A stretch of 64,000 nt of DNA from Halioglobus maricola (GCF_009388985.1 NZ_CP036422.1:372001-436000), one strand, 5' to 3'. Positions 47,893 to 59,429 are shown, numbered from the stretch's first letter. The notes: generated from the sequence alone by a model not told the origin. Numbers and translations are program-made.

Positions 47893-49380
47893 ATGAATCC
47901 GCAGGACTTTGCCGCGCTAGCGGCACAAGACTACAACCGAATCCCGGTCAGTATCGAAGTACTGGCCGATCTCGAAACCCCTATCAGCGCCTATCGCAAA
48001 CTGGCGGAAGGGCCGTATTCCTTTCTCTTTGAATCGGTACAGGGCGGTGAAAAGTGGGGGCGTTACTCCATTATTGGCCTGCCTTGTCGCACGATACTGA
48101 AAGTGTTCGGCTATCGCGCTGAGACCTGGATCGATGGCGAGCTGACCGAAAGTCAGGAAGTTGAAGATCCGTTGGCCTATGCGGAGGCCTTTCAGGCGCG
48201 GTATCGCACAGCGCCCCGCGATGATCTGCCCGTTTTCCACGGTGGTCTTGTAGGCTATTTCGGCTATGACACTGTCCGCTATGTCGAGCCGCGCCTGCGC
48301 GCGGGTATGCCGGAGGACGACCTTGGCAACCCGGACATCCTGTTGATGGTGGCTGAGGAAGTTCTGGTTTTTGACAACCTGGCCGGCACCATTCGCCTGA
48401 TAGTGAACGCCGATCCAGCCGCTCCTGATGCCCTGGAAACAGCCCAGCAGCGTCTGCGCGAGTTGGTGCAGCGCCTGCCTCAGCAGACACCAGCATTGCC
48501 GCCCGTTGTGCTCGGTGCTGCAGATAGTGCTGACCTGGAACAACAGGCCGAATCGCATTTTACCGAGGAGGCCTATTACGAGGCTGTCGACAAGGTAAAG
48601 GAATACGTTCTCGCCGGTGATGTCATGCAGGTCGTTCCCTCGCAGCGCATGAGTGTGCCTTTTGACGCTCCGCCATTGAATCTTTACCGCGCCTTGCGCA
48701 ATCTCAATCCCTCTCCCTATATGTATTACCTGGATCTGGAGGACTTCCACATCGTGGGTTCCTCGCCTGAGATTCTGGCGCGTCTGGAGAAAGGCCTGGT
48801 CACAGTGCGCCCGATTGCCGGCACCCGCCGCCGCGGTTACACCGAGGATGAGGACCAGGCACTCGAAGACGAGTTGCTGGCCGATCCCAAGGAAATAGCA
48901 GAGCATTTGATGCTCATCGACCTGGGCCGCAATGATGTGGGCCGGATCGCTGAGACAGGTTCGGTTGAGCTGACCGACAAAATGGTGGTTGAGCGCTATT
49001 CCCACGTGATGCATATCGTCTCGAACGTAACCGGCGAATTGAAGGGGGAGAAATCGGCGATCGATGTGCTTCGCGCGACCCTGCCGGCAGGTACGCTCAG
49101 TGGTGCACCGAAAATTCGCGCCATGGAAATCATTGACGAGCTGGAACCGGTGAAACGCGGTGTCTACGGGGGTGCAGTGGGATATATCTCCTGGGCCGGC
49201 GATATGGACACAGCGATTGCGATCCGTACCGCAGTCATTAAGGATGGCTCACTGCATGTGCAGGCGGGCGGCGGCGTGGTGGCTGATTCTGTGCCACGGC
49301 TGGAATGGAAGGAAACTCACAACAAGGCTCGCGCAATGTTCCGCGCAGCCTCCATGGTGCTGGCGGGAGAGGAGAACTGA
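47893..49380 (+). CDS. trpE: Anthranilate synthase component I
   Basis: Makes anthranilate from chorismate with ammonia from TrpG; first step of tryptophan synthesis. N-terminal regulatory region with the tryptophan-binding segment [21 protein letters not shown]; catalytic core with [34 protein letters not shown], and the C-terminal [19 protein letters not shown] and [21 protein letters not shown]. 495 residues. Preceded by the trp leader and followed after one base by trpG. Confidence 0.98.
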   Translation: MNPQDFAALAAQDYNRIPVSIEVLADLETPISAYRKLAEGPYSFLFESVQGGEKWGRYSIIGLPCRTILKVFGYRAETWIDGELTESQEVEDPLAYAEAFQARYRTAPRDDLPVFHGGLVGYFGYDTVRYVEPRLRAGMPEDDLGNPDILLMVAEEVLVFDNLAGTIRLIVNADPAAPDALETAQQRLRELVQRLPQQTPALPPVVLGAADSADLEQQAESHFTEEAYYEAVDKVKEYVLAGDVMQVVPSQRMSVPFDAPPLNLYRALRNLNPSPYMYYLDLEDFHIVGSSPEILARLEKGLVTVRPIAGTRRRGYTEDEDQALEDELLADPKEIAEHLMLIDLGRNDVGRIAETGSVELTDKMVVERYSHVMHIVSNVTGELKGEKSAIDVLRATLPAGTLSGAPKIRAMEIIDELEPVKRGVYGGAVGYISWAGDMDTAIAIRTAVIKDGSLHVQAGGGVVADSVPRLEWKETHNKARAMFRAASMVLAGEEN

Positions 49381-49381
49381 T

Positions 49382-49960
49382 ATGTTGCTGATGATCGACA
49401 ATTACGACTCCTTCACCTACAACGTGGTGCAGTATCTGGGAGAACTGGGTGCCGATGTGCATGTCGTGCGCAACGACGAAATCGCGGTGATGGATATCGC
49501 GGCTCTGGCTCCTGAGAAAATCGTTATATCGCCCGGGCCCTGTACACCGAACGAAGCCGGTATTTCCATGGATGTCATACGTGAGTACGCCGGCAAGCTC
49601 CCGATACTCGGCATTTGTCTCGGGCACCAGAGCATTGGTCAGGTGTTCGGCGGCGACGTGGTGCGCGCGCGACAGGTTATGCACGGCAAGACCTCGCCGG
49701 TGCATCACCGCGGTGAGGGTGTGTTTCGTGGCCTGAGTCAGCCTTTCGAGGCCACGCGTTATCACAGCCTCGTTGTGGCCAGAAATACGCTCCCCGATTG
49801 TCTGGAGGTGACAGCCTGGACCGAGACCGAATCGGGAGAGATCGATGAGATTATGGGCCTGCGTCACCGCGAACTCGCGGTTGAAGGCGTGCAGTTTCAT
49901 CCAGAATCAATACTGACAGCGCACGGGCACGACCTGCTGCGCAACTTCCTGGAGCAATAA
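49382..49960 (+). CDS. trpG: Anthranilate synthase glutamine amidotransferase component
   Basis: Class I glutamine amidotransferase supplying ammonia to TrpE (in related bacteria also PabB): [33 protein letters not shown], catalytic Cys in [11 protein letters not shown], and His/Glu in [12 protein letters not shown]. 192 residues from the ATG at 49382; the frame extends upstream within trpE out of phase and should not be used. Separated from trpE and trpD by one base on each side. Confidence 0.98.
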   Translation: MLLMIDNYDSFTYNVVQYLGELGADVHVVRNDEIAVMDIAALAPEKIVISPGPCTPNEAGISMDVIREYAGKLPILGICLGHQSIGQVFGGDVVRARQVMHGKTSPVHHRGEGVFRGLSQPFEATRYHSLVVARNTLPDCLEVTAWTETESGEIDEIMGLRHRELAVEGVQFHPESILTAHGHDLLRNFLEQ

Positions 49961-49961
49961 T

Positions 49962-51002
49962 ATGGATATTCAACAGGCAGTGGGCGCCCTGGTGGGCGGA
50001 GAGAGCTTGAGTCGCGATGAGATGGCCGGCGTAATGCGCCAGGTGATGTCGGGCGATGCCACCGACGCCCAGATCGGAGGCCTGCTGGTGGCGCTGCGAA
50101 TCAAAGGTGAAACCATCGATGAGATCGCCGGTGCTGCCCAGGTCATGCGTGAGTTGGCAACGCCCGTGAAGGTCGCGTGTGAGCATCTGGTGGATCTCGT
50201 AGGTACCGGCGGTGACGGCGCCAACCTGTTCAATGTTTCCACGGCGTCCACCTTCGTGGTCGCAGCGGCCGGCGCCCACGTCGCCAAGCACGGCAATCGG
50301 GGCGTATCGAGCAGCAGTGGCAGTTCCGATGTGTTACAAACCCTGGGCATGCCGCTCGATCTCAGCCCCGACCAGACAGCGCGAGCTGTCGAGGAAGTCG
50401 GTGTTGGCTTTATGTTCGCCCCCGCCCACCACAGCGCGATGCGCTATGCGGTGGGCCCGCGTCGCGAATTGGGCATGCGTACCATTTTTAACGTGCTCGG
50501 TCCCCTGACAAACCCCGCTGGTGTCAAACACCTGGTGATAGGCGTCTTCTCTGAAGAGCTGTGCTCCACGATGGCGGAGGTGTCCCGGACCCTGGGTTCG
50601 GAAGGCGTGATGATAGTGCACTCTGATGACGGCCTGGATGAAATTTCTATCGCTGCGCCCACCACGGTTTCCGAACTTCGCGCCGGCAGTGTAGAAACCT
50701 ACAAAATCCAACCGGAAGATTTCGGCATTGAGCGTCGTGATCTCGAGGGCCTGTCCGTGGTTGATTCGCGCGCATCTGCCGAGTTGATCCGAGCGGCGCT
50801 GAACGGCGACCAGAGCGAGGCTGCTGACAAGGCGCGCGATATTATCGCCCTGAATGCAGGTGCTACCATCTATGTTGCTGGCGTTGCTGCCACCCTCGCC
50901 GATGGCGTGGCTATGGCGCAGGACCTGCTGGCCTCCGGCCAGGCCGGTGAAAAACTGAAGTCGTTCATCGATTTCACCCAGCTGATGCGGGGGGCAGGGT
51001 AA
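49962..51002 (+). CDS. trpD: Anthranilate phosphoribosyltransferase
   Basis: Transfers phosphoribosyl from PRPP to anthranilate. Conserved blocks: [27 protein letters not shown] (PRPP site), [43 protein letters not shown], and the VHSDDGLDE(I) metal/PRPP acidic motif. 346 residues. Part of trpEGDC; trpF, trpB and trpA are not in the window. Confidence 0.98.
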   Translation: MDIQQAVGALVGGESLSRDEMAGVMRQVMSGDATDAQIGGLLVALRIKGETIDEIAGAAQVMRELATPVKVACEHLVDLVGTGGDGANLFNVSTASTFVVAAAGAHVAKHGNRGVSSSSGSSDVLQTLGMPLDLSPDQTARAVEEVGVGFMFAPAHHSAMRYAVGPRRELGMRTIFNVLGPLTNPAGVKHLVIGVFSEELCSTMAEVSRTLGSEGVMIVHSDDGLDEISIAAPTTVSELRAGSVETYKIQPEDFGIERRDLEGLSVVDSRASAELIRAALNGDQSEAADKARDIIALNAGATIYVAGVAATLADGVAMAQDLLASGQAGEKLKSFIDFTQLMRGAG

Positions 51003-51007
51003 CTGAT

Positions 51008-51808
51008 ATGGCGGTAAAAACTCCCACTATTTTGCGCAAGATCCTCGAGCGCAAGGCGGAAGAAGTTGCGCATCGTCGCGCCCGGCGTTCTCTCTCTGAC
51101 CTCGAAAGCCAGATCAGTGACCAGGAAGCACCACGCGGGTTTGCCGGCTCACTGGCGGCAAAAGTTGCCCAGAGCCAGCCTGCAGTGATCGCCGAGGTGA
51201 AAAAGGCATCGCCGAGCAAGGGTGTCATTCGCGAGAATTTCCAGCCGGCTCAAATCGCCGCGAGCTACCAGGCCGGTGGTGCTACTTGCCTGTCGGTGCT
51301 GACGGATATCGATTTTTTCCAGGGCGCTGACGAGTACCTCCAACAAGCCCGCGCTGCCTGTGACCTGCCGGTGATTCGCAAGGACTTTACGGTCGACCCC
51401 TATCAGGTGGTTGAAGCGCGCGCGATCGGCGCCGATGCAGTGCTGTTGATTGTGGCTGCACTGGAGGACGCCCAGATGGAAGAGCTGGCTGCGACGGCAG
51501 TGGAAGTAGGTCTCGATGTGCTGGTGGAGGTGCATGACCGCGCAGAACTCGATCGTGCGCTGGAGCTTGGTATGCCGCTGGTGGGTATCAACAATCGCGA
51601 TCTGCACACCTTCGATATGCGCCTGGAGACAACGTTGGAGCTATTGCCCCATATTCCCGACGACCGGGTGGTGGTGACAGAAAGCGGTATTCACGGGCCG
51701 GCAGACGTTGCCCTGATGCGCGAGCAGAATGTCCACGCGTTCCTCGTCGGTGAAGCATTTATGCGGGCCGAGGAGCCCGGAGAGAAGTTACGCGAGCTGT
51801 TTTTCTAA
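51008..51808 (+). CDS. trpC: Indole-3-glycerol phosphate synthase
   Basis: TIM-barrel enzyme of the fourth tryptophan step. [16 protein letters not shown] has the substrate-binding lysine; further blocks are [60 protein letters not shown] and [11 protein letters not shown]. 266 residues, monofunctional (no fused TrpF). Its stop interlocks with that of the convergent crp gene (CTAA shared). Confidence 0.98.
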   Translation: MAVKTPTILRKILERKAEEVAHRRARRSLSDLESQISDQEAPRGFAGSLAAKVAQSQPAVIAEVKKASPSKGVIRENFQPAQIAASYQAGGATCLSVLTDIDFFQGADEYLQQARAACDLPVIRKDFTVDPYQVVEARAIGADAVLLIVAALEDAQMEELAATAVEVGLDVLVEVHDRAELDRALELGMPLVGINNRDLHTFDMRLETTLELLPHIPDDRVVVTESGIHGPADVALMREQNVHAFLVGEAFMRAEEPGEKLRELFF

Positions 51809-52449
51809 CGGGCGCCGAAAACCACCATGGTCTTGCCGGAAACGGAAACAAGACCATCCTGTTCCAGAGCCTTGAGCACGCGCCCGGCCATTTCGCGGGA
51901 GCATCCCACAATCTTGCCGAGTTCCTGCCGGGTAACCTTGATCTGCATCCCGTCCGGGTGGGTCATGGCGTCCGGCTCCTGGCACAGATCCATCAGGGTG
52001 TGTGCGATGCGGCCGGATACGTCGACAAAGGCAAGATCTGAAAGCTTGCGGGTGGTCTGACGCAGGCGCCTGCCGAGCTGACGTGAGATGGCGTACAGCA
52101 CTTCAGGGTGCTGAGCACTCACCTGGTGAAACTTTTCATAGGAAATTTCAGCGACTTCACAGGCAGTCTTGGCCGCGACCATTGCACTGCGCGGCTGGAC
52201 GTCACCCTCGAACAAACCCATCTCGCCGACGAAATCGCCGGTGTTGAGATAGCTGACCACCATCATATGGCCAGGCTGGGACTCATCCTCGACCATGACG
52301 GATACAGATCCGTCGAGGATCAAGTAAAGCGTATCCCCGGCTTCTCCCTGCTTCATGACCGTTGCTTTGGCCTTATAGGTCGTGCGCTGGCAGTGACGAA
52401 GAAAACCTTCGATATTGTCTATTGAATTCACGAGCTGAGGTTTAAGCAC
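51805..52449 (-). CDS. vfr: CRP/Vfr-type cAMP-responsive regulator
   Basis: Global regulator. The cyclic-nucleotide domain (about 15-130) keeps the cAMP contacts in [19 protein letters not shown] (Glu, Arg, Ser), and the winged helix-turn-helix contains [30 protein letters not shown], close to E. coli CRP in the recognition helix. 214 residues match Vfr of Pseudomonas, which also sits next to trpC and an OsmC gene. Start is GTG at 52449 with AGGGA just upstream. Targets cannot be inferred, but the recognition helix suggests a TGTGA-type site. Confidence 0.93.
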   Translation of the reverse strand: MLKPQLVNSIDNIEGFLRHCQRTTYKAKATVMKQGEAGDTLYLILDGSVSVMVEDESQPGHMMVVSYLNTGDFVGEMGLFEGDVQPRSAMVAAKTACEVAEISYEKFHQVSAQHPEVLYAISRQLGRRLRQTTRKLSDLAFVDVSGRIAHTLMDLCQEPDAMTHPDGMQIKVTRQELGKIVGCSREMAGRVLKALEQDGLVSVSGKTMVVFGAR

Positions 52450-52483
52450 GCTATCCCTCTTTATTTCCTACATATAGACGTGG

Positions 52484-52512
52484 ATTCTAGCCCACTCCGG
52501 GGCCAAGTAAAA
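52484..52512 (-). promoter_or_regulatory. Promoter of the crp/vfr gene
   Basis: TTTTAC (-35, 52512-52507), 17 bp, TAGAAT (-10, 52489-52484) on the minus strand; leader about 27-30 nt. The -35 is weak (three matches), so this is a tentative call. Confidence 0.4.
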
Positions 52513-52568
52513 CGGTACTTGTTGTGCTAAGCTGCGGCGCGTTTTGGACTACTGCGAGTAAAAATGCC

Positions 52569-53000
52569 ATGAAAGCGACAGTAAAGTGGACCGACGGTGC
52601 GATGTTTGTCGGTGAATCCGGCAGCGGTCATGCGGTTATTATGGATGGCTCCGAGGACCTCGGCGGCCGCAATATGGGCCCACGCCCCATGGAAATGTTG
52701 CTCATTGGTACTGGTGGCTGCTCCACCTACGACGTAATGAGTATGCTCAAAAAGTCCCGTCAGCAGGTGATTGACTGCCGGGTAGAGATAGAGGCCGAGC
52801 GCGCCGACGCCGTGCCCGCCGTATTTACCCGGATCAACATGCATTTTATTGTGACGGGAGTAGGCCTGAAAGAGAATCACGTCAAACGTGCGGTGGAACT
52901 TTCAGCTGAGAAGTATTGCAGTGCGTCCATCATGCTGGGCGCAGCCGGTGTCGAAGTTGGTCACAGCTACGAGATGGTCGAATTTGATCCGGCCGCCTGA
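52569..53000 (+). CDS. OsmC/Ohr family protein (YhfA-like)
   Basis: A 143-residue OsmC-fold protein with both redox cysteines: RPMEMLLIGTGGCSTYDVMSML and VELSAEKYCSASIMLG. The family reduces organic hydroperoxides; this YhfA-like subgroup is less well understood. Start ATG 52569 (MKATVKW) is typical; a longer frame upstream is not. Divergent from crp, as in Pseudomonas. Its 3' end overlaps the convergent VanZ-like gene by 34 bases. Confidence 0.9.
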   Translation: MKATVKWTDGAMFVGESGSGHAVIMDGSEDLGGRNMGPRPMEMLLIGTGGCSTYDVMSMLKKSRQQVIDCRVEIEAERADAVPAVFTRINMHFIVTGVGLKENHVKRAVELSAEKYCSASIMLGAAGVEVGHSYEMVEFDPAA

Positions 53001-53545
53001 GGCCTGTCCTCGCGCCAGAATAGTACCGCTCCCAGAGCGGTTCCCAGCAGCCCGGCGGCGCTGTTAAAGGCGACGTCGCGCCAGTCACCCACACGGTTTG
53101 GCAGCCACCATTGAATCAATTCATCCAGCGCGCCGACGGCGGCGACAAAAACCAGCATCGCCAGCCATAGGCCCCACGTTCTAGCGCGTCCTGTGGCGAC
53201 GACCAGTACCCCCAGTAAACCGTACTGCAGGAAATGCATACGCTCTTCGGCAATGCTGAGCTGGCTTGCGATCGCCGCAATAGTCAGCAGCGGCAGGAGA
53301 GCCAGTACCGTTGTTGTCACGCCTTTGCGCAGCGCCAGTAACACCAGGCCCAAGGCTGCCAGCAGCAACGAGGCGTTCACCAGGATCGCCAGTGATTCCA
53401 GGCCGACATTCGTCTTGAGCGCGCGCAAGAGGGGGCGCATGACGGGAAGGGTGGCATAGGTCAGGAAAATGTAGGACCAGATCAAGGCCCAGAGACGAGA
53501 GCGATAGAACAGCAGGAAACCCGAGTGAGGGGCAGGGTCCGGCAC
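52967..53545 (-). CDS. VanZ-like membrane protein
   Basis: 192 residues with four to five hydrophobic helices and the VanZ-family pattern: EERMHFLQYGLLGVLVV (a histidine before the second core helix), GALDELIQWWLPNRVGDWRDVAFNSAAGLLG near the end. Biochemical role unknown; some relatives affect teicoplanin resistance or envelope traits, which should not be assumed here. Four bases after coq7 on the same strand, so cotranscribed. Confidence 0.82.
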   Translation of the reverse strand: MPDPAPHSGFLLFYRSRLWALIWSYIFLTYATLPVMRPLLRALKTNVGLESLAILVNASLLLAALGLVLLALRKGVTTTVLALLPLLTIAAIASQLSIAEERMHFLQYGLLGVLVVATGRARTWGLWLAMLVFVAAVGALDELIQWWLPNRVGDWRDVAFNSAAGLLGTALGAVLFWREDRPQAAGSNSTIS

Positions 53546-53549
53546 GGTG

Positions 53550-54194
53550 TCAGACCCGGTAAGCAGTCTCGGTCATAACCTTGGCAACGCGGGTCATGCC
53601 GTCTTTCACCGGGGTGGAAAATTCCTTGCCGCCCGCTTCCATGGCCTTGTGGCCGTGGCGTTCCTCGTCTTCCAGCATCTGCTGCAGAATAAGGGCCGAC
53701 TTGCGGTCTTCTTCCGGCAACTGTTTGAGGTGGTCTCGCAGGTGGTTGCAAACCCGTTCTTCAGTGGCTGCGACAAAACCTAGGCTCACATCGTCGCCAA
53801 TGGCGCCGGCGATGGCGCCCAGAGCAAAAGAACTGCCATACCAGAGTGGGTTGAGTATGCTGGGACGGCTGTCGAGGTCGCGCAAGCGTTCCTCGCACCA
53901 TACCAGGTGATCGATTTCCTCGTCGGCCGCTTCCTGCATTTCCTTGCGAACCGTGGGCATGCGTGCGGTGAGTGCCTGTCCCTGATACAGCGCCTGGGCG
54001 CAGACTTCACCGGTGTGGTTTACCCGCATGAGCCCGGCCACATGTTTGCGTTCTTTGGCGGACATCTCGCCGTCACTGTGGCCTTCGGCCGGCGAGGTGC
54101 GTGCCGCTGAATGGCCCCTGTTGGTGATGGTGCGCATCACTGAATCCACTTCAGAAATGGCGCGGTCCAGCAGTGAAAAACGACGATTGCGCAT
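53550..54194 (-). CDS. coq7: 2-polyprenyl-3-methyl-6-methoxy-1,4-benzoquinol hydroxylase (Coq7)
   Basis: Diiron hydroxylase of ubiquinone synthesis. The expected ferritin-like ligand clusters are visible in order: [31 protein letters not shown] [24 protein letters not shown] and [11 protein letters not shown]. 214 residues including the N-terminal extension typical of gammaproteobacterial Coq7. Followed by the VanZ-like gene and preceded by purD on the same strand (29-bp gap). Confidence 0.95.
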   Translation of the reverse strand: MRNRRFSLLDRAISEVDSVMRTITNRGHSAARTSPAEGHSDGEMSAKERKHVAGLMRVNHTGEVCAQALYQGQALTARMPTVRKEMQEAADEEIDHLVWCEERLRDLDSRPSILNPLWYGSSFALGAIAGAIGDDVSLGFVAATEERVCNHLRDHLKQLPEEDRKSALILQQMLEDEERHGHKAMEAGGKEFSTPVKDGMTRVAKVMTETAYRV

Positions 54195-54223
54195 AGGGCT
54201 TACTCCCCTGAAAGAGCTCTGGT

Positions 54224-55513
54224 TCAGCCCTGACTATAGCGTGCGATGGCGCGCCAGCCAATGTCGCGGCGCAGGGTCACACCGTCCCAGTTGATGAGGT
54301 CGGCCCCCTTGTAACAGGCCTTCTGCGCAGCGGCGATATCGTCGCCCAGCGCGGTAACACACAACACTCGGCCGCCGCTGGTGACGATGTTGTCGCCATC
54401 CTGTGCAGTACCGGCGTGGAATACCTTGGTGTCGCTGCCGAAATCTGCATCCAGGCCATTGATGACGGCCCCCTTGGCATAGCTGGCGGGGTAGCCGCCG
54501 GCGGCGAGCACCACACCCATGGCGGGGCGTTCGTCCCAGTCGGCACTGGCGCTGTCCAGAGTCTTGTCCAGGGCTTGTTCACACAGGGCGACCAGATCGG
54601 ACTTCAGTCGCACCATGATGGGCTGTGTTTCGGGGTCGCCGAAACGACAGTTGTATTCAATGACCTTGGGCTCGCCCTCGGGGGAAATCATCAGGCCAGC
54701 GTAGAGAAAGCCGGTGTAGTCGTTGCCCTCGTCGGCCATGCCGCGCACCGTAGGCATGATCACCTCATCCATCACGCGCTGATAGACAGCATCGTCGACG
54801 ACGGGCGCCGGTGAGTACGCACCCATGCCGCCAGTGTTGGGGCCAGTGTCGCCCTCGCCAATGCGCTTGTGGTCCTGGCTGGTTGCCATCGGCAGCACAT
54901 TTGCGCCGTCGACCATGACGATGAAGCTTGCCTCTTCGCCGCCGAGGAATTCTTCGATCACCACGCGGCATCCGGCGTCACCAAAGGCATTTCCAGAGAG
55001 CATATCGGTGACGGCGTCCTCGGCCTGGGCCAGGGTCTCAGCAACGATAACGCCCTTGCCGGCTGCAAGGCCATCGGCCTTGACCACAATAGGTGCGCCT
55101 TGCTCGCGCAGGTAGGCAAGGGCAGGTTCGACCTCAGTGAAATTCGCGTAGGCTGCGGTGGGTATGTCGTGTCGAGCGAGGAAGTCCTTGGTGAAGGCTT
55201 TGGAACCCTCCAGCTGGGCTGCGCCTTTGCTCGGGCCAAAACAACGCAGGTCGCGGCCTGCAAAGTAGTCGACGACACCGTCGACCAGTGGCTGTTCCGG
55301 GCCAACGATGGTCAGCCCAACGCCGTTGTTCTGGGCAAAATTTGCCAGCGCTTCGAAATCTTCCACAGCGATGGCGACATTTTCAAGACTCGCCTCGGTG
55401 GCGGTGCCCGCATTGCCGGGAGCGACGTAGACCGTCTCCACGTTTGCCGATTGAGCGGCTTTCCATGCCAGGGCGTGTTCGCGGCCGCCCGAGCCGATGA
55501 CCAGTACGTTCAT
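54224..55513 (-). CDS. purD: Phosphoribosylamine-glycine ligase
   Basis: Second step of purine synthesis: ATP-dependent joining of glycine to phosphoribosylamine. N-terminal [23 protein letters not shown]-grasp domain ([39 protein letters not shown]), and [13 protein letters not shown]. 429 residues. The start shares one base with the purH stop (TAATG), so the two purine genes are coupled. Confidence 0.98.
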   Translation of the reverse strand: MNVLVIGSGGREHALAWKAAQSANVETVYVAPGNAGTATEASLENVAIAVEDFEALANFAQNNGVGLTIVGPEQPLVDGVVDYFAGRDLRCFGPSKGAAQLEGSKAFTKDFLARHDIPTAAYANFTEVEPALAYLREQGAPIVVKADGLAAGKGVIVAETLAQAEDAVTDMLSGNAFGDAGCRVVIEEFLGGEEASFIVMVDGANVLPMATSQDHKRIGEGDTGPNTGGMGAYSPAPVVDDAVYQRVMDEVIMPTVRGMADEGNDYTGFLYAGLMISPEGEPKVIEYNCRFGDPETQPIMVRLKSDLVALCEQALDKTLDSASADWDERPAMGVVLAAGGYPASYAKGAVINGLDADFGSDTKVFHAGTAQDGDNIVTSGGRVLCVTALGDDIAAAQKACYKGADLINWDGVTLRRDIGWRAIARYSQG

Positions 55514-57081
55514 TAGTGTCTGAAGTGCCTCATACCAGTGAATACCATCGCCATGCCGTGTTCATCGGCGGCGGCGATCACTTCCTCGTCGCGGATCGAG
55601 CCGCCGGGCTGGATCACCGCGGCAATGCCGCGCTCGCCAGCGGCGTCTATGCCGTCACGGAACGGGAAGAAGGCATCCGATGCCATGACAGAACCAGTCA
55701 CTTCGAGGCCGGCGTGCTCCGCCTTGATCGCAGCGATGCGGGCCGAGTTAACGCGGCTCATCTGGCCGGCGCCAACGCCGACAGTCTGGCCGTTGTTGGC
55801 ATAGATAATGGCATTGGACTTGACGTATTTGGCAACCTTCCACGCAAACAACAAGTCGGCCATCTGGGTGGGCGTCGGTTGTACTTTGGATACGATGGTC
55901 AGGTCGCCCTCGGTCACCATGCCCAGGTCGCGGTCCTGAACCAATAAGCCACCGTTAACGCGCTTGTAGTCGAGAGCGGGCAATGGAGCACCCCATTCGC
56001 CGCACTCCAGCAGGCGGACGTTTTTCTTTGCGGCGACAGCCGCCGCCGCTTCCTGGCTGATGCTGGGGGCGATGATCACTTCTACAAACTGGCGCTCGCA
56101 GATGGCAGCGGCTGTCGCGCCGTCCAGCTCGCGGTTGAATGCGATGATGCCGCCGAAGGCAGATTCAGTGTCTGTAGCAAAAGCCAGGTCATAGGCCTTG
56201 CCGATAGTGTCTGCAACGGCCACGCCGCAGGGGTTGGCGTGTTTGACGATTACGCAGGCCGGCTCGCTGAAGTTTTTCACGCACTCCAGGGCGGCATCAG
56301 TATCGGCGACATTGTTGTAGGAGAGCTCCTTGCCCTGAATCTGCTTCGCGGTGGCGATGCCGGCCTCAGCGGGATTTTGCTCAACATAAAACGCCGCGTT
56401 CTGGTGCGGGTTCTCGCCGTAGCGCATCTCCTGCACCTTGTGGAACTGGCTGTTGAAGGTGCGTGCGAATGTCTCGGAGCCGCCGGGAACCATTTTGCCA
56501 AAGTGATTGGCAATGGCGCCGTCGTAGGCAGCGGTGTGCTCGTAGGCCTTGATCGCGAGATTGAATCGGGTGGCCATGCTGGTCGCACCGCCGTTCGCCT
56601 TCATCTCTTCGATAATGGTCGCGTAGTCGGCCGCATTGACCACAATGTTGACGAAACGGTGGTTTTTGGCTGCAGCCCGCACCATGGTAGGGCCGCCGAT
56701 GTCGATGTTCTCAACCGCGTCCTCGAGCGAACAGTGAGGTTTGGCAACGGTGGCTTCAAAGGGGTACAGGTTCACGATTACCATGTCGATGGCGTCGATG
56801 CCGTGCTCGGCCATAACCGAGTCGTCCTGACCGCGGCGGGCCAGAATGCCACCGTGTACTTTTGGATGCAGGGTCTTTACCCGGCCGTCCATCATCTCCG
56901 GGAAGCCGGTGTATTCGGACACCTCGGTGACGTCCAGGCCGTTTTCCTGCAGCAGGCGATAGGTGCCGCCGGTGGAGAGCAGTTCCACCCCCTGCTCGCG
57001 CAGGGCAGCGGCAAACTCAACGATGCCGGTTTTATCGGAGACGCTGATCAGAGCGCGTTTGACGCTGACGAGTTCACTCAT
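55513..57081 (-). CDS. purH: Bifunctional AICAR transformylase/IMP cyclohydrolase
   Basis: Last two steps of IMP synthesis. The N-terminal cyclohydrolase domain (about 1-200) has [27 protein letters not shown], and [20 protein letters not shown]; the AICAR transformylase domain contains [13 protein letters not shown] with the catalytic Lys-His, and [14 protein letters not shown] plus [12 protein letters not shown]. 522 residues. Lies four bases after fis in dusB-fis-purH-purD. Confidence 0.98.
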   Translation of the reverse strand: MSELVSVKRALISVSDKTGIVEFAAALREQGVELLSTGGTYRLLQENGLDVTEVSEYTGFPEMMDGRVKTLHPKVHGGILARRGQDDSVMAEHGIDAIDMVIVNLYPFEATVAKPHCSLEDAVENIDIGGPTMVRAAAKNHRFVNIVVNAADYATIIEEMKANGGATSMATRFNLAIKAYEHTAAYDGAIANHFGKMVPGGSETFARTFNSQFHKVQEMRYGENPHQNAAFYVEQNPAEAGIATAKQIQGKELSYNNVADTDAALECVKNFSEPACVIVKHANPCGVAVADTIGKAYDLAFATDTESAFGGIIAFNRELDGATAAAICERQFVEVIIAPSISQEAAAAVAAKKNVRLLECGEWGAPLPALDYKRVNGGLLVQDRDLGMVTEGDLTIVSKVQPTPTQMADLLFAWKVAKYVKSNAIIYANNGQTVGVGAGQMSRVNSARIAAIKAEHAGLEVTGSVMASDAFFPFRDGIDAAGERGIAAVIQPGGSIRDEEVIAAADEHGMAMVFTGMRHFRH

Positions 57082-57085
57082 GGAT

Positions 57086-57400
57086 TCAATCCTTGCTGCC
57101 GATCAGGTTGTACTGTTTCAATTTTTTGCGCAGGGTGCCGCGGTTCAGGCCCAGCATCACCGATGCCTTGGTCTGGTTGTTGCGGGTGTAAGCCATGATC
57201 TCTTCCAGCAGAGGTGCTTCCATTTCCGCCAGCACCATCTGGTACACGTCGGTGGAAAGCTGACCGTCCAGCTCGGAAAGATATTGGCGTACGCTGGCGG
57301 TCACTGCATCGCGCAGATTCTGCTCATTAGTACCCTGGGATTGGTTGTCGTTGGCCGCGATATCCTCGGCGGGGGCGTGGAGTGGTTCAGCCCTTGTCAT
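57086..57400 (-). CDS. fis: Nucleoid-associated DNA-binding protein Fis
   Basis: 104 residues. The C-terminal helix-turn-helix [26 protein letters not shown] is the Fis signature; [29 protein letters not shown] supplies the dimerisation helices. Fis bends DNA and activates stable RNA promoters in fast growth. As in most gammaproteobacteria it follows dusB, here with a four-base ATGA overlap, and continues into purHD. Confidence 0.97.
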   Translation of the reverse strand: MTRAEPLHAPAEDIAANDNQSQGTNEQNLRDAVTASVRQYLSELDGQLSTDVYQMVLAEMEAPLLEEIMAYTRNNQTKASVMLGLNRGTLRKKLKQYNLIGSKD

Positions 57401-58401
57401 GCTGCGAGTTCCTCATTAGATAAATTGGATGTTCTGGATAGAAAGTGAAAATAGGTCTGGAGTTGGTCCCGCTGCGCTTCAGCGGAATCCAGGGCATTGA
57501 ACGCCTGGCGCTGGCTGCGGTAACCGGCTTGGTGCTCCAGGTACCAACTCACGTGTTTGCGTGCGATGCGTACCCCCATGAATTCGCCGTAAAAGTCATG
57601 GAGATCGGCGAGATGGGTCAGCAGGATGTCCCGCTGTTGCTCAAGTGTCGGGTCAGCGGGTGTTTCGCCGTTGGCCAGATGGTGGGCGATCTGGCCGCAG
57701 AGCCAGGGCCGGCCCTGTGCGGCGCGACCGATCATGACCCCGGCGGCGCCAGTGTGTTCGAGCACCTTGGCGGCCTTCGCTGCCGACGTGATATCGCCAT
57801 TGGCAAAAATCGGGATCTCGGTAGCGGCTACAATCTGGGCGATTGTGTCGTATTCTGCCGCGCCTCCGAATTTGCAGGCGCGGGTGCGGCCATGCACAGC
57901 GAGGGCGGCAATACCTGCATCCTCGGCGATGCGGGCAATGCTTACGCCATTGCGCGCCTCCGGGTTGGCGCCGGTGCGAATCTTCAGGGTCACGGGGACA
58001 TCTACGGCGGCGACGACGGCCTGCAGGATGGCCTGCACCAGCGCTTCATCGGCCAGCAGTGCTGAGCCAGCAGCCTTCTTGCACACTTTCTTGGCGGGGC
58101 ACCCCATATTGATATCGATGATCTGGGCGCCGAGGCCGACATTGTATTGCGCCGCCTGGGCCAGCTGCTCCGGGTCGCTTCCGGCGATCTGAACAGAGCG
58201 TGGTTCGACTTCGGTGTCGTGCACCGTGCGCAGCGTGGTTTTGCGTGAATCCCTCAGCGTGGGATCACTGGTGACCATTTCCGAAACGACAAGGCCGGCA
58301 CCCATGCGGGCGCAAAGACGCCTGAATGGCAGGTCGGTCACGCCGGCCATAGGGGCCAATGCGACGGGGTTTGCCAGCTTGTAGGGTCCGATCTGGGGCA
58401 T
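57397..58401 (-). CDS. dusB: tRNA-dihydrouridine synthase B
   Basis: FMN-dependent reduction of uridine in the D-loop of tRNA. Motifs: [46 protein letters not shown] (catalytic Cys), [12 protein letters not shown] and [11 protein letters not shown]. 334 residues. First gene of dusB-fis-purH-purD. Confidence 0.97.
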   Translation of the reverse strand: MPQIGPYKLANPVALAPMAGVTDLPFRRLCARMGAGLVVSEMVTSDPTLRDSRKTTLRTVHDTEVEPRSVQIAGSDPEQLAQAAQYNVGLGAQIIDINMGCPAKKVCKKAAGSALLADEALVQAILQAVVAAVDVPVTLKIRTGANPEARNGVSIARIAEDAGIAALAVHGRTRACKFGGAAEYDTIAQIVAATEIPIFANGDITSAAKAAKVLEHTGAAGVMIGRAAQGRPWLCGQIAHHLANGETPADPTLEQQRDILLTHLADLHDFYGEFMGVRIARKHVSWYLEHQAGYRSQRQAFNALDSAEAQRDQLQTYFHFLSRTSNLSNEELAA

Positions 58402-58441
58402 TGTGTTTGCTGTTCAGGAAAGGCTGCGAAAAAGAGGCGGT

Positions 58442-58447
58442 ATCATA
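58442..58447 (-). promoter_or_regulatory. Possible -10 box of the dusB-fis-purHD operon
   Basis: TATGAT on the minus strand, about 40 bp upstream of dusB, followed by a GC-rich discriminator. The -35 position holds TTCCCC, a weak match, so only the -10 is offered. Confidence 0.35.
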
Positions 58448-58480
58448 CTCCTCAGGCCCGGTGCGGGGAAGAATTTCTGC

Positions 58481-58508
58481 ACAAAAAACACCCAACAATT
58501 TTGCTGGG
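58481..58508 (-). terminator. Rho-independent terminator after prmA
   Basis: On the minus strand, 17 bases past the prmA stop: a stem of CCCAGCAA pairing with TTGTTGGG (one G-T wobble; at least six pairs with a realistic loop), followed by TGTTTTTTG. It cleanly separates prmA from the dusB operon. Confidence 0.75.
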
Positions 58509-58525
58509 GCCGGTTGACAGGGTGG

Positions 58526-59416
58526 TCAGCCCGGTCGCTGCCCGCGCAGGCAAACCCAGCCCTCGTGCTCCGAGGCGACTGCTAGCTGGATGTGGTCCGA
58601 GTAGTGAGCAATAACACCCTCGGCCTGTGTATTGAGCAGGCCCGACAGCATCAGGGTGCCACCGGGTTTCAGCAGGTGCAGCAGGGTGGGTGACAGTTCC
58701 ATGAGCGGGCCGGCCAGGATGTTGGCAATCACCGTCTCTGCGCGCTCCTGCCAGTCGGCAGCGTTGTAACCCCCAGGGAGGGTGACCGGAAAGCGCTCGG
58801 CGGCCAGACCGTTGCGATTCGCGTTATCGCGGCTCGCGGTTAGGGCTTGGGGGTCGTTATCTACCCCAAGCGCTTCGCGGGCGCCGAGCTTGAGCGCCGC
58901 GACTGCCAGGATGCCGGTACCGCAGCCATAGTCGACGACGACCTGACCGTCGAGATCCAGGGAGTCCAGTTCTGCCAGGCACAGGGCGGTGGTGGAGTGC
59001 GTGCCTGTGCCAAAGGCCAGGCCAGGGTCCAGTAACAGGTTGACGGCGTCGGGTTCTGGCGGCTCCAGCCAACTGGGGCAGACCCACAGGCGGCGGCCGA
59101 ACTGCATCGGTTGGTAGTGCTGCATCCACTCCCGCTCCCAGTCCTTGTCCTCGAGAATTTCGGTGCGCGAACTGCACTGGCTCAGGAGCTCGGTGGGGAA
59201 TTGAGCTAATACGGCGTCCATGTCGGTATCGGCGGGATAGAGCCCGGTGAGGCGGGTCTGGCGCCACAGGGGCGTTTCGCCGACGGCCGGTTCAAGCACG
59301 GGTTGGTCGGCGTTGTCTTCCAGGGTTACCGCAACAGAACCGCTGGCGAGCATCAGGTTTTCCAGTTGCTCCACCTGCTCCGGGTCTGTGTCGAGGCGCA
59401 GTTGTATCCAGGTCAT
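58526..59416 (-). CDS. prmA: Ribosomal protein L11 methyltransferase
   Basis: Methylates several lysines and the N-terminus of ribosomal protein L11. The N-terminal recognition domain (about 1-100, WIQLRLDTDPEQVEQLENLML) is followed by the SAM domain: DPGLAFGTGTHSTTALCL, VVDYGCGTGILAVAALKLGA, and VIANILAGPLMELSP (the NILA substrate motif). 296 residues. Downstream of accC on the same strand, with two hairpins in the 90-bp gap. Confidence 0.97.
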   Translation of the reverse strand: MTWIQLRLDTDPEQVEQLENLMLASGSVAVTLEDNADQPVLEPAVGETPLWRQTRLTGLYPADTDMDAVLAQFPTELLSQCSSRTEILEDKDWEREWMQHYQPMQFGRRLWVCPSWLEPPEPDAVNLLLDPGLAFGTGTHSTTALCLAELDSLDLDGQVVVDYGCGTGILAVAALKLGAREALGVDNDPQALTASRDNANRNGLAAERFPVTLPGGYNAADWQERAETVIANILAGPLMELSPTLLHLLKPGGTLMLSGLLNTQAEGVIAHYSDHIQLAVASEHEGWVCLRGQRPG

Positions 59417-59429
59417 TGCATGAGGCCTT

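Noticed and set aside
47917..49014. Minus-strand frame of 365 codons opposite trpE
   Set aside because: Antisense shadow of a highly conserved gene.
56239..57198. Plus-strand frame of 319 codons opposite purH and fis
   Set aside because: Antisense shadow; ends beyond fis with no start signal.
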